The notes: a model not told the origin generated them from the sequence alone. A DNA stretch of 64,000 nt from Archangium primigenium (GCF_016904885.1 NZ_JADWYI010000001.1:6510001-6574000); one strand, 5' to 3'; positions 24,663 through 33,593 are shown, counted from the stretch's first letter. Numbers and translations are program-made.

Positions 24663-26426
24663 ATGGCCCAGGTACAGACCGACAGCGCCGCTGCCGCGGC
24701 CCCCGTGGCGGATCCCGCCGCCCAGGAGCGGGTGGAATCCGCGCGCAACTTCGCCTTCCAGTTGCTCAAGGGCATCAAGCAGATCGGCATGTACCGGCAC
24801 AACGAGGCGAAGTTCCCCGAGTTCCTCACCCGCGCGCACGAGGCGCTCCGGGCGCACACGGACAAGCACGGGCCGCTGTACATCAAGGTCGAGCAGCAGA
24901 ACTTCATGTTCCAGGGCGAGCCCCTCTTCACCGAGGACACGCCCCTGCCCTACAAGTTCTTCCGCGACGGCATCCGCCAGCTCATCCTGCGCGCGGGGCT
25001 GCAACTGGAGGAGCTCGTCACCTTCACCCTCATCGCCCTGTCCGAGCCCGAGCGCGGCGCCGAGGACGTGCTCTCGCAGCTGTGGCGCTCGGGCCTGGAG
25101 CACCTCGAGTACGTGGTCGTCGAGGGCTTCCGGATGGACGAGATGGGCGAGCAGGAGGTCGAGGTCGAGGTCGACCGGGTGGTCGGCTACCTCTACTCGC
25201 GCCTCAAGACGAGCTCGGACGACTTCCTGCGCTTCGCGCGCCTGAACACCGAGGACCTGGACTCCAAGCTGGACGGCGTGGAGCAGATGCGCGGCCTCGT
25301 CGTGGCGGGCAACTACGCCTCGGACGACCTCAAGTCCCGGCTGCAGCGGGAGATCTCCGAGGAGGAGGGCTCGCGCCTGTTTCCCAAGCTGGTGAGCGCC
25401 ATCTTCCTCGTCATCGAGGGGGGCGTGGATGACATGGAGCTGCTCGAGGAGGTCTTCGTGCAGCTGCTCGACGCCATGCTCATCCAGGACGACTTCGGCA
25501 CCATCAACCAGATGCTGCTCAAGCTCAAGGCCATGGCCCAGCGTGACACCACGCACCACCTGGACCGGCTGGTGTCCTACTTCACGCTGAAGATGGGGGA
25601 CGAGCAGCGCGTCATCCGCATGGCCGAGACGCTCAAGACGACGCGGCCCAAGAACCCGGTGGACATCACGCGCTACCTCCAGGCGTTGGATCCCTCGGCG
25701 GTGTTCGCCCTGCTCAACGCCCTGGAGACGATCGAGATCTCCGAGAACCGCATGCTCATGTGCGACGCGCTCGCGCGCTTCGCCCAGGACACGCCCCACC
25801 CGTTCGTGCAGCGGCTCGAGTCGGAACGACCGCAGACCGTGCGCGACATGGTCTACATCCTGGAGAAGAGCAACCATCCGGACCGGGTGAAGATGTTCGG
25901 CCTGGTGATGCTCAACAAGAACCTCGCGGTGAAGCTGGAGGTGATGAACATCATCGCCCGGGGCCGCACCCCCGAGGCGCGCAAGCTCATCACCGAGGCG
26001 CTCAACGACGCCGCCCCCCAGGTGCGCATCCTCGCCGCGCGGCTGCTGCCCGAGTTCGACCGGGACAAGGCCTACGTGGATCTGGTGCGGATGATCCGCG
26101 ACGCGGGCTTCGACAAGAAGGCCTTCGAGGAGCGCACGGCCTACTACGTGGCCCTGGGCGCCACGGCGCTGCCCGGGGCCGTGTCCCTGATGCTGCAGAC
26201 GCTCGCGGTGAAGCCCACCCTGCTCAACAAGAAGAAGGTGCTGGAGGACAAGCTGCTGGCCGTGGCGGGTCTGGCCGGCGCCTGCTCCATCCCCTCCTTC
26301 AAGGCGCTGCAGGGCGTGGTGGAGGACAAGGCCCAGCCCGTCGAGGTGCTGACGGCCGCGCGCAAGGCGATGTACCAGACGAAGAAGACGTTGTTCGGTG
26401 AGACCACCCCGGGCGAGGAGGCCTGA
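24663..26426 (+). CDS. HEAT-repeat-like protein with conserved N-terminal domain
   Basis: A soluble acidic protein of 587 residues. An N-terminal domain (about 25-160: FAFQLLKGIKQIGMYRHNEA, KVEQQNFMFQGEPLFTEDT) is followed by helical repeats of HEAT type, clearest around residues 400-470 (ITEALNDAAPQVRILAARLL; HPDRVKMFGLVMLNKNLAVK). No catalytic motif is seen. It ends five bases before the next gene, with which it shares the N-terminal pattern, so the two proteins probably work together, perhaps as a signalling scaffold and its partner. AGGACTTC before ATG is a weak ribosome site. Confidence 0.8.
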   Translation: MAQVQTDSAAAAAPVADPAAQERVESARNFAFQLLKGIKQIGMYRHNEAKFPEFLTRAHEALRAHTDKHGPLYIKVEQQNFMFQGEPLFTEDTPLPYKFFRDGIRQLILRAGLQLEELVTFTLIALSEPERGAEDVLSQLWRSGLEHLEYVVVEGFRMDEMGEQEVEVEVDRVVGYLYSRLKTSSDDFLRFARLNTEDLDSKLDGVEQMRGLVVAGNYASDDLKSRLQREISEEEGSRLFPKLVSAIFLVIEGGVDDMELLEEVFVQLLDAMLIQDDFGTINQMLLKLKAMAQRDTTHHLDRLVSYFTLKMGDEQRVIRMAETLKTTRPKNPVDITRYLQALDPSAVFALLNALETIEISENRMLMCDALARFAQDTPHPFVQRLESERPQTVRDMVYILEKSNHPDRVKMFGLVMLNKNLAVKLEVMNIIARGRTPEARKLITEALNDAAPQVRILAARLLPEFDRDKAYVDLVRMIRDAGFDKKAFEERTAYYVALGATALPGAVSLMLQTLAVKPTLLNKKKVLEDKLLAVAGLAGACSIPSFKALQGVVEDKAQPVEVLTAARKAMYQTKKTLFGETTPGEEA

Positions 26427-26431
26427 GCACC

Positions 26432-27754
26432 ATGGCGGACAACCTGAAAGTCCAGGCGCAGGCCCAGACCGCGGGCGAGAACATCAACGAGGTGGGCCGC
26501 GCCTACTCGGAGAAGCTGCAGACGCTCGCGCGCGGACTCGTCTCGGGCCTCTACATGCTCATCCGATCGGTGAAGATGTACGACCCGGAGAACGCCGTCT
26601 TCGAGAAGCCCCTCTTGCAGCTCCAGGACGTCATCAACCAGATCATCTCCAAGGAAGGCCGCCTGGAGCTGGTGGGCGTCAAGGAGTCCTTCTACCTCAA
26701 CAACATGCTGGTGAAGGTGGACCTCAACTCCATCGACAACCAGCGCTACCTGCTCGGGGAGATGCGCGCCAAGGACGTGGGCGGCATCTCGCTCACGCGC
26801 GCCATCACGGTGCCCGAGCTCAAGAACTTCATCTGGATCTTCAGCAAGGAGCAGACGGGCTCGGCCGAGGAGGACGGGCTGGCGGGCCGCAAGCTGCTCA
26901 ACATGAAGGTGGCCAAGTTCTCGCGCCTGCGCGAGAAGATGAGCAAGGACGAGCACGAGGACAAGAACGACCAGAAGGTGGACCGCAAGAAGTACGCGAT
27001 GACGGTCTACGCCCGCGCGGTCTTCTTCCTCACCAAGTACCTGGAGTCCGTCCAGGCGGGCAAACCGCTCAACACCTCGCGCGCGCTGCGGCTCGTGCAG
27101 GACTTCGTGGACATCTCCTACGAGCAGAAGACGCACTTCCTGGGCATGACCACGATGAAGCGCGAGATCGACTATCTCGTGTACCACCAGGTGAACGTGT
27201 GCCTGATGAGCATCGTGTTCGGCCAGGAGCTGGGGCTCACCAAGCCGCAGCTGCGCGACCTGGGCTACATCGCGCTCTTCCACGACGCGGGCATGGCCAC
27301 CATCCCCGAGGAGCTGTCCACCAAGCGCGGCGCGCTGAGCGCCGAGGAGAAGGCCCTCATCCAGAAGGCGCCCCTCATCTCCATCCGCAACATCCTCATG
27401 GAGAAGGGCTTCTCGCGCTCCACGCTCTTGCGCGTGGTGACCACGTTCGAGCACAAGGCGGACTTCGGCACCGCCGTGCGCGACGCCCAGGGCGACATCC
27501 AGATGATCATCCCCAAGACGAACCTGGGGGCCTACGCGAAGATCATCGCCATCTGCGCCGCCTACGACGCGCTCACCTCCAAGCGCCCCTACCGTGATGC
27601 TTACGGCCCCGAGGTGGCGCTGATGCTCATGTGGACGGAGATGCGCAACAAGTTCGATCCGGAGCTGCTCCAGGTCTTCATGCGCGTCATGGCCATCCAG
27701 CCCGTCAAGGTGCTCAGCCGCCGGCAGCGCTCCATGACGCTCGGCGGCCTGTAG
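26432..27754 (+). CDS. Degenerate HD-GYP-domain protein
   Basis: A protein of 440 residues. The N-terminal domain (GLVSGLYMLIRSVKMYDPEN; ELVGVKESFYLNNMLVKVDL) resembles that of the preceding gene. The C-terminal half follows the HD-GYP plan: YHQVNVCLMSIVFGQELGL, LFHDAGMATIPEELSTKRG, APLISIRNILMEKG and ICAAYDALTSKRPYRDAYGP. Key residues are altered: HDxGK reads HDAGM, the following HP reads AP, and the HHExxDGxGYP stretch is replaced by TFEHKADFG. Cyclic-di-GMP hydrolysis is therefore doubtful; a binding or scaffold role is more likely. It lies five bases after the HEAT gene. Confidence 0.82.
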   Translation: MADNLKVQAQAQTAGENINEVGRAYSEKLQTLARGLVSGLYMLIRSVKMYDPENAVFEKPLLQLQDVINQIISKEGRLELVGVKESFYLNNMLVKVDLNSIDNQRYLLGEMRAKDVGGISLTRAITVPELKNFIWIFSKEQTGSAEEDGLAGRKLLNMKVAKFSRLREKMSKDEHEDKNDQKVDRKKYAMTVYARAVFFLTKYLESVQAGKPLNTSRALRLVQDFVDISYEQKTHFLGMTTMKREIDYLVYHQVNVCLMSIVFGQELGLTKPQLRDLGYIALFHDAGMATIPEELSTKRGALSAEEKALIQKAPLISIRNILMEKGFSRSTLLRVVTTFEHKADFGTAVRDAQGDIQMIIPKTNLGAYAKIIAICAAYDALTSKRPYRDAYGPEVALMLMWTEMRNKFDPELLQVFMRVMAIQPVKVLSRRQRSMTLGGL

Positions 27755-27764
27755 CCCCCACGCC

Positions 27765-29150
27765 TCACGCCCCGGTCAGCGCGCGCCGCGGGGCACACAG
27801 GGGCACGGGGCCCGCCGGGAGGACCGCGGGCGGCGAGGCCGTCAGCGCCTTGAGCAGCAGGCGCGGCGACATGAGCGCCGAGGGCGCCTCGAGCATGTGG
27901 ACCACCCGCACGAGCGTGCGCAGGGCCTCGGCGTCGTGGCCCGCGAGCCGCTGGAAGCGGTCCCCGTACCAGTTCATCAGCCCGAACCCGGGCGGGCGTC
28001 GGCCCTCGACCTCGGGAAAGCGCAGGTCGCCCGAGGTGGCCATGCCCCAGGGCCCCTGGAGCATCTTTCCCGCGCGCTGGTGGTAGCGCCGCCCCACCCC
28101 GGCGAGGCCCTCGCGCACGCACTGGCCGAGGAGCTCCGCCTGCAGGGCCCCCGTCGTCATGCCCTGGCCGTAGATGGGGTTGAACGAGCAGAAGGCATCC
28201 CCCGCCACGGCGAGCCCCTCCGGCATGCGCGCGAGCTTCTCGTAGTGGCGCCACTGGTTGTGGGCGAACGCGTAGCGGTGGATGGGCCCCAGGGGCTCGG
28301 CCTCGCGGATGGCCTCGTACAGGTGGGGCTGGGCAAGCCCCCGGGCGAACGCGAGGAAGGACGCGTCGTCCGCCTCGGGGCCCTCGCCCAGCCAGCCGCC
28401 CAGGAGCACCTGCCAGCGCCCGCCCTCGATCTCCTGGATGATGCCGAGCGCCCGCTCCCGGGGCATCTGGGGCGCGAGCGTGAGGTTGCTCCACCCCGGC
28501 GCGAAGCCCTCGGGCTTGCGGTAGAGGCGACAGGCGTAGACGGTGTTCACGCGGATGGCCGTCTCCTCCACGCGCGGCTGGCCCAGCGCCTCCAGCCACT
28601 GGGGCGTGCGCGAGCCGCGCCCCGTGCAGTCCACCACCAGCGCCCCCTCCAGCGCCTCCTCCTCGCCTCCCCCGGGGGCTCGCAGCCGCACCCCCGTCAC
28701 CCGCGCGCGCTCCGGGCGCGTCAGGAAGCCCGTCACCTCGCGGCCGTCGAGGATCCGCACGTGGGGGATGGCCCGGAGCTGCTCGCGCACCACGGACTCC
28801 AGGAGGAGCCGGCTCACGCTGAAGGCGCGCAGCCCACAGTCCACCCGGGGCCGCCAACCGCCATGGGCGAACCAGCCCTGGTCCGACCCCATGTCGAAGC
28901 GCGGCCCGCCCGCCTCCACCAGCCGCTGCTCCAGCGCGGGGAAGATCTCCTGGAAGACGCGCATGCCCCGCGTGAGCAGGGCGTGGTTGAGCCGCGCCTG
29001 GGGCACGCCCTTGCGCGGCTGGAGCGCGTCCCCGTACACGTCCCGCTCCACCAGCGTCACCCGCGCGAAGTGGCGGGACAACACCCCCGCGGTCACCAGC
29101 CCCACCATGCTGCCGCCATAGACGATGGCGTGCTCCGTCGAAGCACTCAT
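27765..29150 (-). CDS. FAD-dependent monooxygenase-like protein
   Basis: A protein of 461 residues. The N-terminus AIVYGGSMVGLVTAGVLSRH is a GxGxxG-type dinucleotide fold with the first Gly pair shifted, ending in Glu of VTLVERD. The second FAD motif GDAFCSFNPIYGQGMTTGAL near residue 300 is that of class A flavin monooxygenases related to the squalene-monooxygenase and halogenase groups. The substrate cannot be told. No biosynthetic cluster is adjacent: the neighbours are an unrelated convergent HD protein and a secreted phosphoesterase. ATG 29150 precedes the fold directly; the frame extends to 29177. Confidence 0.82.
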   Translation of the reverse strand: MSASTEHAIVYGGSMVGLVTAGVLSRHFARVTLVERDVYGDALQPRKGVPQARLNHALLTRGMRVFQEIFPALEQRLVEAGGPRFDMGSDQGWFAHGGWRPRVDCGLRAFSVSRLLLESVVREQLRAIPHVRILDGREVTGFLTRPERARVTGVRLRAPGGGEEEALEGALVVDCTGRGSRTPQWLEALGQPRVEETAIRVNTVYACRLYRKPEGFAPGWSNLTLAPQMPRERALGIIQEIEGGRWQVLLGGWLGEGPEADDASFLAFARGLAQPHLYEAIREAEPLGPIHRYAFAHNQWRHYEKLARMPEGLAVAGDAFCSFNPIYGQGMTTGALQAELLGQCVREGLAGVGRRYHQRAGKMLQGPWGMATSGDLRFPEVEGRRPPGFGLMNWYGDRFQRLAGHDAEALRTLVRVVHMLEAPSALMSPRLLLKALTASPPAVLPAGPVPLCAPRRALTGA

Positions 29151-29232
29151 GGCGCGGCAGCATAGGGCAGGTGCCACCGCCCCCGCCGCCGCGCCCCGCC
29201 CCCCGGGCCTCAGGGGGGCCCGACGTCACCGC

Positions 29233-31365
29233 CTACGGCCGCGCGAACACCTCGACCTCGGCCAGGGACAGCGGCGTGGCGTCCTGCATCCGCAGCCGCA
29301 CGAAGCGCGCGTTGCGGTTGACGGCGATCGTCGCCTGGGTGCCCACCGTGCCCGAGTGGGTGGCCGCCACCGTCCACGTCTTGTCGTCGTCGGAGACCTC
29401 GACGGTGAAGTTGCCCAGACGCGCCGAGCAGCAGTCGGTGCGGTTGTAGACCACCACGTCCCCCACCGCGCGCACGGACCTCAGGTCCACCTGCCACCAC
29501 GGCCGGACATCGCCGCTCTCCGCGGTGTGGGAGACCGAGCCGTTGAAGTAGTTGCCGTCCCGCGAGCCATCCACCGCGAGCATGGCCCCGCCGCCGGAGT
29601 GATAGGTCGAGGACTGCCAGGCCTGCTTGCCGGCCGCGAGGTTGCGCTGGGGGAAGACCTGGACCTCGGCGAGGCTGAGCACGCCCGCGCCATTGAGCTG
29701 GACCTTGACGTAGCGCGCGACGCGGTTGACGGGGAGCGTCACATAGCCGCCCGCGGTGCCCGGGTGCACGACGGCCGTCGTCCACGAGGCGCCGTTCTCG
29801 GACACCAGCACGCTGAAGTTGCTCAGGCGATCCGAGCAGCAATCCGTCCGGTTGTGGAGCACCACCTCCCCGATGCGCTGCGCGGACTGCAGGTCGACCT
29901 GCCACCACGGCTGGACGCCGCTGTCCGAGGTGTGGGTGACCGAGCCGTTGTTGAAGGCCCCATCGAGCCGGCCATCCACCGCCCGGGCCGCGTCACCGCC
30001 GTACGCGGTGGACGCCTGGCTCGCGGGCTTGCGCAGGGCCAGGTTGGCGCGCAGGCCGTAGCGCGCGAGGCCGGGCTGGGCCGTGCCGTTCTGATCCCGG
30101 CGCGTCACCTGGAGCGCGTCCTGGGTGAACTGCGCATCCAGGTAGGCGCCATTCTTGGCGGCACCCGACACGAAGGTCGGAATGAACTCCGGGCCGGACA
30201 CGCGGTTGGCGGGCCGGTGGAAGGGGACCTTGTAGTTTTCCGAGGCCTCCAGGTGTTTGTGCCCCGTGAAGATGCCCACGACGTTGTAGGCCGCGATGGC
30301 GTCCCAGTAGGCGGTGCGCTGCGCCTCCGTCCACCACTTCTCGCCGTCCTCGCCGATGGAGAAGGAGTCGAAGCCGTAGTGGTGCATGAGCACCACGGGC
30401 CGCCCCGACGCGCCCACGAACATGGCCAGATCCAACTGCAGGAAGGCGAGGCTGTTGTCGGGCGAGGACTGCGAGAACTGCTCGGGCACCGTGCCGTTGC
30501 CCGGATAGAGGTTGAGCTGCACGAAGTGCACGTCCTGCCAGTCCCAGGAGTAGTGCGGCCCCATGCCGAACGTCTTCACCGTGGAGCGCTTGCGGTCGGC
30601 GATGTCCGAGCGCAGCGCCCCGGGATCCACGCACGCGCTGTCACCGAAGTCGCAGGCCGCCTTCTGCCAGAGGGTGGGCTCGACCACGTCGTGGTTGCCC
30701 AGGCCGTCATAGATGAAGCGCGAGTAGCCGCTCAGGGCGTTCTTGTACCAGCTGAACTCGTCCTTGGTCCGGGTGTTCTGGGTCAGGTCGCCCGCGATCA
30801 GGATGCCGCGCACCTGCTGCCCGCTGGAGCGCAGCTGGTTCACCATGGTGCTCAGCGTCTGATTCGCCTCGGCGTTGGGGGAGCCGTTGTCGTACTGGGG
30901 ATCGGCCGTCGCGAGGAACCGCACGTCGCGCGTCGTGGCCCCAAGCCCATAGGTGTTGGCCGAGCTCACCCGCTGGTGGTTCTTGTCGTACGAGTTGCAG
31001 AAGTAGTTGGGCCCCACGCCCAGGGCGGAGCGATCCTCCTGCTCGATCTGCGCGTAGCCTCCGGCCTGCAAGGACACCACGCAGTTGAAGGAGCCCAGCT
31101 CGATCTGCGCGCTGAGCATGGCGTCCTGCGAACCGGAGGGGTTGCAGCTCGTGTCGCTCCAGTGACAGCAGGCGTTGCCCCCGCCGCCGCCGATGTTCGC
31201 CGAGAAGTTGCCCTGCGACACCCGCGCGTTCGCGGTGCCCCCCGTCTGGTTGTAGATGCAGAACGCCGAGGCGGCGCCGGGCAGCAGGAACATCATCGCC
31301 GAGACCGCGGCGCCCACGCCGCCCTGGACCGAGGCGTTCGACCGCCGGAACTTGAAGGGATTCAT
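29233..31365 (-). CDS. Secreted metallophosphoesterase with two F-type lectin domains
   Basis: A protein of 710 residues. Signal peptide to about residue 34 (...SAMMFLLPGAASA), a Cys-rich segment to residue 130, then a calcineurin-like phosphoesterase: ATADPQY (first metal motif, Gln for the usual His), IAGDLTQN, GLGNHDV, VLMHHYG and FTGHKHLE. Two C-terminal repeats of about 135 residues each (F5/8C-type jelly rolls) carry NRTDCCSDRLSNF and NRTDCCSARLGNF. The adjacent Cys pair and RxDx4R are the F-type lectin signature for L-fucose (vicinal disulfide), with His 27-28 residues before (SVTHTS, SVSHTA). AGGAG stands before ATG 31365. A fucose-targeted secreted phosphohydrolase is the simplest reading. 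Confidence 0.88.
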   Translation of the reverse strand: MNPFKFRRSNASVQGGVGAAVSAMMFLLPGAASAFCIYNQTGGTANARVSQGNFSANIGGGGGNACCHWSDTSCNPSGSQDAMLSAQIELGSFNCVVSLQAGGYAQIEQEDRSALGVGPNYFCNSYDKNHQRVSSANTYGLGATTRDVRFLATADPQYDNGSPNAEANQTLSTMVNQLRSSGQQVRGILIAGDLTQNTRTKDEFSWYKNALSGYSRFIYDGLGNHDVVEPTLWQKAACDFGDSACVDPGALRSDIADRKRSTVKTFGMGPHYSWDWQDVHFVQLNLYPGNGTVPEQFSQSSPDNSLAFLQLDLAMFVGASGRPVVLMHHYGFDSFSIGEDGEKWWTEAQRTAYWDAIAAYNVVGIFTGHKHLEASENYKVPFHRPANRVSGPEFIPTFVSGAAKNGAYLDAQFTQDALQVTRRDQNGTAQPGLARYGLRANLALRKPASQASTAYGGDAARAVDGRLDGAFNNGSVTHTSDSGVQPWWQVDLQSAQRIGEVVLHNRTDCCSDRLSNFSVLVSENGASWTTAVVHPGTAGGYVTLPVNRVARYVKVQLNGAGVLSLAEVQVFPQRNLAAGKQAWQSSTYHSGGGAMLAVDGSRDGNYFNGSVSHTAESGDVRPWWQVDLRSVRAVGDVVVYNRTDCCSARLGNFTVEVSDDDKTWTVAATHSGTVGTQATIAVNRNARFVRLRMQDATPLSLAEVEVFARP

Positions 31366-31492
31366 TCGGGTCTTCTCCTGATTCTTGGGGATGCGGAACT
31401 TCTCGGCTTTCATTCCGAAAGCCGGCTCCCAGGAGATTCACGCCGATTAATTCTGGGTTATCGCCCTCCTGCATTTTCCCGTCGGGAGCGGC

Positions 31493-31536
31493 GGCCCCGG
31501 GCTCGGCCCCCGTCGTCGCGGGGAGCACCCGGGGCC
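31493..31536 (-). terminator. Hairpin after the CKX-like gene
   Basis: GGCCCCGGG (31493-31501) and CCCGGGGCC (31528-31536) form a 9-bp stem, with further pairing inside the loop. It begins six bases past the stop of the CKX-like gene on the minus strand. No T tract follows. Confidence 0.6.
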
Positions 31537-31541
31537 TCGAC

Positions 31542-33011
31542 TCACGGGAAGATGCCCTGGCCCGGGGTGAGGACGTTGTCCGGGTCGAACACGCGCTTGA
31601 GGCTGGCGAACTCGAGCCAGCGCACCCCGAAGTGCTCACGCCACTCGGCGGGCGTGCGGGGCCCCTGGCTCACGGGGTAGGCCTTGCCGCCCAGTTGATT
31701 GAGCCGGTCCAGGAAGAGCTGGTTCTTGGCCATCAGCGCCGCCACGTTCTGGGGCGTGCCGGGGTTGGCCGTGCGCAAGAGCGCGAAGAGGAAGGCGTGG
31801 GCGCCCTCGGGCACGCGCACGAAGGGCGCGGTGATCTTGGGTGGCCGGAAGGCGTAGAGCAGCACGGGATCCTGGCCGATCTCCGCCGGGGGCGTGTTGT
31901 CGAGCACGAAGCGCACGAACTCGGCGGCGCACGCCTGGGGCACGAACATGTTGATCCACGGGTGCGGCAGGCCCCAGAGCCCCTGGGCCTTGAGGAAAGC
32001 CACCAGGGGCGCCAGCCGGTTGACGAAGTCGAGGTAGCTCGAGTCCGCCGTCTGGGCCGAGCCCGGCACGAAGGCCAGGCCCGCGAGCAGCGCCGCGTTG
32101 TTGGGCGGCGAGGCCGGGGCGAAGTACTTCACCGCCTCGAGCTGGAAGGTCCGGGTGCCGTCGGCCGCCGTCACCACCGAGCCCTCGACGTAGTCGAAGC
32201 GGCCGTCGTCATCGAGCTTCTTCTGGTCCGCGAGGAAGGCGGGCAGGCTCGTGTACGTGGCCGTGAACGTCCGGGCCTGGGGAGGCACGGACACCAGGCG
32301 CACGCGCGCGCCCACGATGATGCCGAACTGGCCCAGGCCGCCGCGCACCGCGTTGAAGAGCGTGGGGTTGAGCAGCGGCGAGCAGCACACGAGCTCGCCC
32401 CGGCCGGTGACCACCTCCAGTTCCAGCACGTTGTCCACCTGGAGCCCCGAGCGGAACGCCTGGCCGCCGATGCCGCCCACGGACAGGGTGCCGCCGATGC
32501 TCAGCTCCAGGTAGTCCGTGAGCGTGGGCGGGCTCTTGCCCTGGGGCACCGTGGCGGTGAGCAGTTGGATCCACCGCACGCCCGCGTCCACCCAGGCGCT
32601 CGTCGCGCCGATGGAGCGGATGCGCGACAGGCCGGACATGTCGATGACGATGCCGGCGGCCACCTGCGCCTGGCCCAGGGTGGAGTGGCTCTCGTCGTCA
32701 TCGCCCACGCCCCGCGCGCCGGCGATGCGCAGGCAGTTGGCGCGCGCGAAGCGCACCATCTTCACGATGTCCTGCACCGAGCCCGGCACGAGCACCGCCC
32801 AGGGCTTGCGGCTGATGATGTGGCCGTAGTCGTCGGCGGCCTGTGTCCGCGTCGCGTCGTCCAGCAGCAGCTGGCCGTCCAACGTGGGAAGAGGAATGGA
32901 GCCAGACTGCACTTCGGAAGCCCAGCTGCGCGACACGGGGTTGAACGCCGTGACCGCCGCCACCAGGGCTCCCTGCAGCACCGTGCGGCGCGGGAGGAAC
33001 GAGGACGACAT
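31542..33011 (-). CDS. Cytokinin-dehydrogenase-like FAD oxidase, Tat-exported
   Basis: A protein of 489 residues with a Tat signal (SSFLPRRTVLQGALVAAV; the RR pair precedes the hydrophobic run). The flavin-binding half has ARGVGDDDESHSTLGQAQV, GGTLSVGGIGGQAFRSGLQ, VDNVLELEVVTGRGELV and GGLGQFGIIVGARV. The C-terminus EWREHFGVRWLEFASLKRVF then DPDNVLTPGQGIF matches the end of plant cytokinin dehydrogenases very well. CKX enzymes of the BBE/VAO class carry FAD bound through the His of GHS; here that loop reads G-D-D-D-E-S-H-S, longer than the usual GxGHS. Cytokinin or a similar N-alkyl amine is the inferred substrate. Confidence 0.82.
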   Translation of the reverse strand: MSSSFLPRRTVLQGALVAAVTAFNPVSRSWASEVQSGSIPLPTLDGQLLLDDATRTQAADDYGHIISRKPWAVLVPGSVQDIVKMVRFARANCLRIAGARGVGDDDESHSTLGQAQVAAGIVIDMSGLSRIRSIGATSAWVDAGVRWIQLLTATVPQGKSPPTLTDYLELSIGGTLSVGGIGGQAFRSGLQVDNVLELEVVTGRGELVCCSPLLNPTLFNAVRGGLGQFGIIVGARVRLVSVPPQARTFTATYTSLPAFLADQKKLDDDGRFDYVEGSVVTAADGTRTFQLEAVKYFAPASPPNNAALLAGLAFVPGSAQTADSSYLDFVNRLAPLVAFLKAQGLWGLPHPWINMFVPQACAAEFVRFVLDNTPPAEIGQDPVLLYAFRPPKITAPFVRVPEGAHAFLFALLRTANPGTPQNVAALMAKNQLFLDRLNQLGGKAYPVSQGPRTPAEWREHFGVRWLEFASLKRVFDPDNVLTPGQGIFP

Positions 33012-33071
33012 CGGGGGACTGCCTTTCTTGGGGGAGTGCGCCGCCTGCTCGGGGAGCAGGCGGGCGTCCCA

Positions 33072-33109
33072 AGTATAGACCCCGGGGTGATGGCACTGAC
33101 TTGTAGTCA
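33072..33109 (-). promoter_or_regulatory. Promoter -10 box and palindromic operator of the CKX-like gene
   Basis: On the minus strand TATACT occupies 33077-33072, about 60 bases before the start codon. Upstream, TGACTTGTAGTCA (33097-33109) is a perfect TGACT-N3-AGTCA palindrome overlapping the -35 position, where a repressor would block polymerase. The -35 hexamer itself is poor. Confidence 0.45.
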
Positions 33110-33143
33110 ACGCACCTTGTCCCACCCCGATGTCGGGCAGCCG

Positions 33144-33593
33144 TCACTTCACGCCGTCACCCACCAGCGCCTCCTTCGTCTCCAGCGCCTTCTCCTTGAG
33201 GGCCTTGGGATCGATGCTGCCCTTGAAGGAGCCCATGGGGGTGTGGATCATCTGCTCGGTGCGCACCTGGCCCTCCATGCCCACGGGAGCGCACTGGGCC
33301 TTCTGCACGTCCTTGAGCGCCACCACGCCGGCATTCACGGAGACCTTCTCGCGCGAGCTCTCCTTGGCCACGACCTTGTCCTCGCGCAGCAACATGCAGA
33401 AGTCGTCGCCGTAGTACCAGGCGGTGGAGCCCTCACCGAACTCCTGGGCGCGGCTGGGGCCGCCCTTCATGGTCTCCGCGACGCTCGCCGAGGACATGCC
33501 GGGGTAGACCTTCTTGAACCGGCTCTCCGTGGAGGCACAGCCGGCGGAGAGCGCGAGCACCACGGGGACGACGAACACGGACGACAGCTTCAT
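33144..33593 (-). CDS. Small lipoprotein of unknown function
   Basis: A protein of 149 residues with a lipoprotein signal, MKLSSVFVVPVVLALSAGC, Cys at 19 after LSAG. The start of the mature part (ESRFKKVYPGMSSASVAETM) resembles the SmpA/BamE-like or OmlA fold opening, with a GMS..V turn, then a beta region (STAWYYGDDFCMLLREDKVV). That similarity suggests a small outer-membrane lipoprotein, not a firm BamE. AAAGGATCCCCC before ATG 33593 fixes the start. No operon partner. Confidence 0.7.
   Translation of the reverse strand: MKLSSVFVVPVVLALSAGCASTESRFKKVYPGMSSASVAETMKGGPSRAQEFGEGSTAWYYGDDFCMLLREDKVVAKESSREKVSVNAGVVALKDVQKAQCAPVGMEGQVRTEQMIHTPMGSFKGSIDPKALKEKALETKEALVGDGVK

Noticed and set aside
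29756-30061. Plus-strand frame within the lectin-phosphoesterase gene
   Set aside because: It is antisense to the lectin repeats and its product shows no recognisable feature.
33091-33106. TGGCACTGACTTGTAG as a sigma-54 promoter
   Set aside because: The invariant GC of the -12 element is missing and no plus-strand gene follows.
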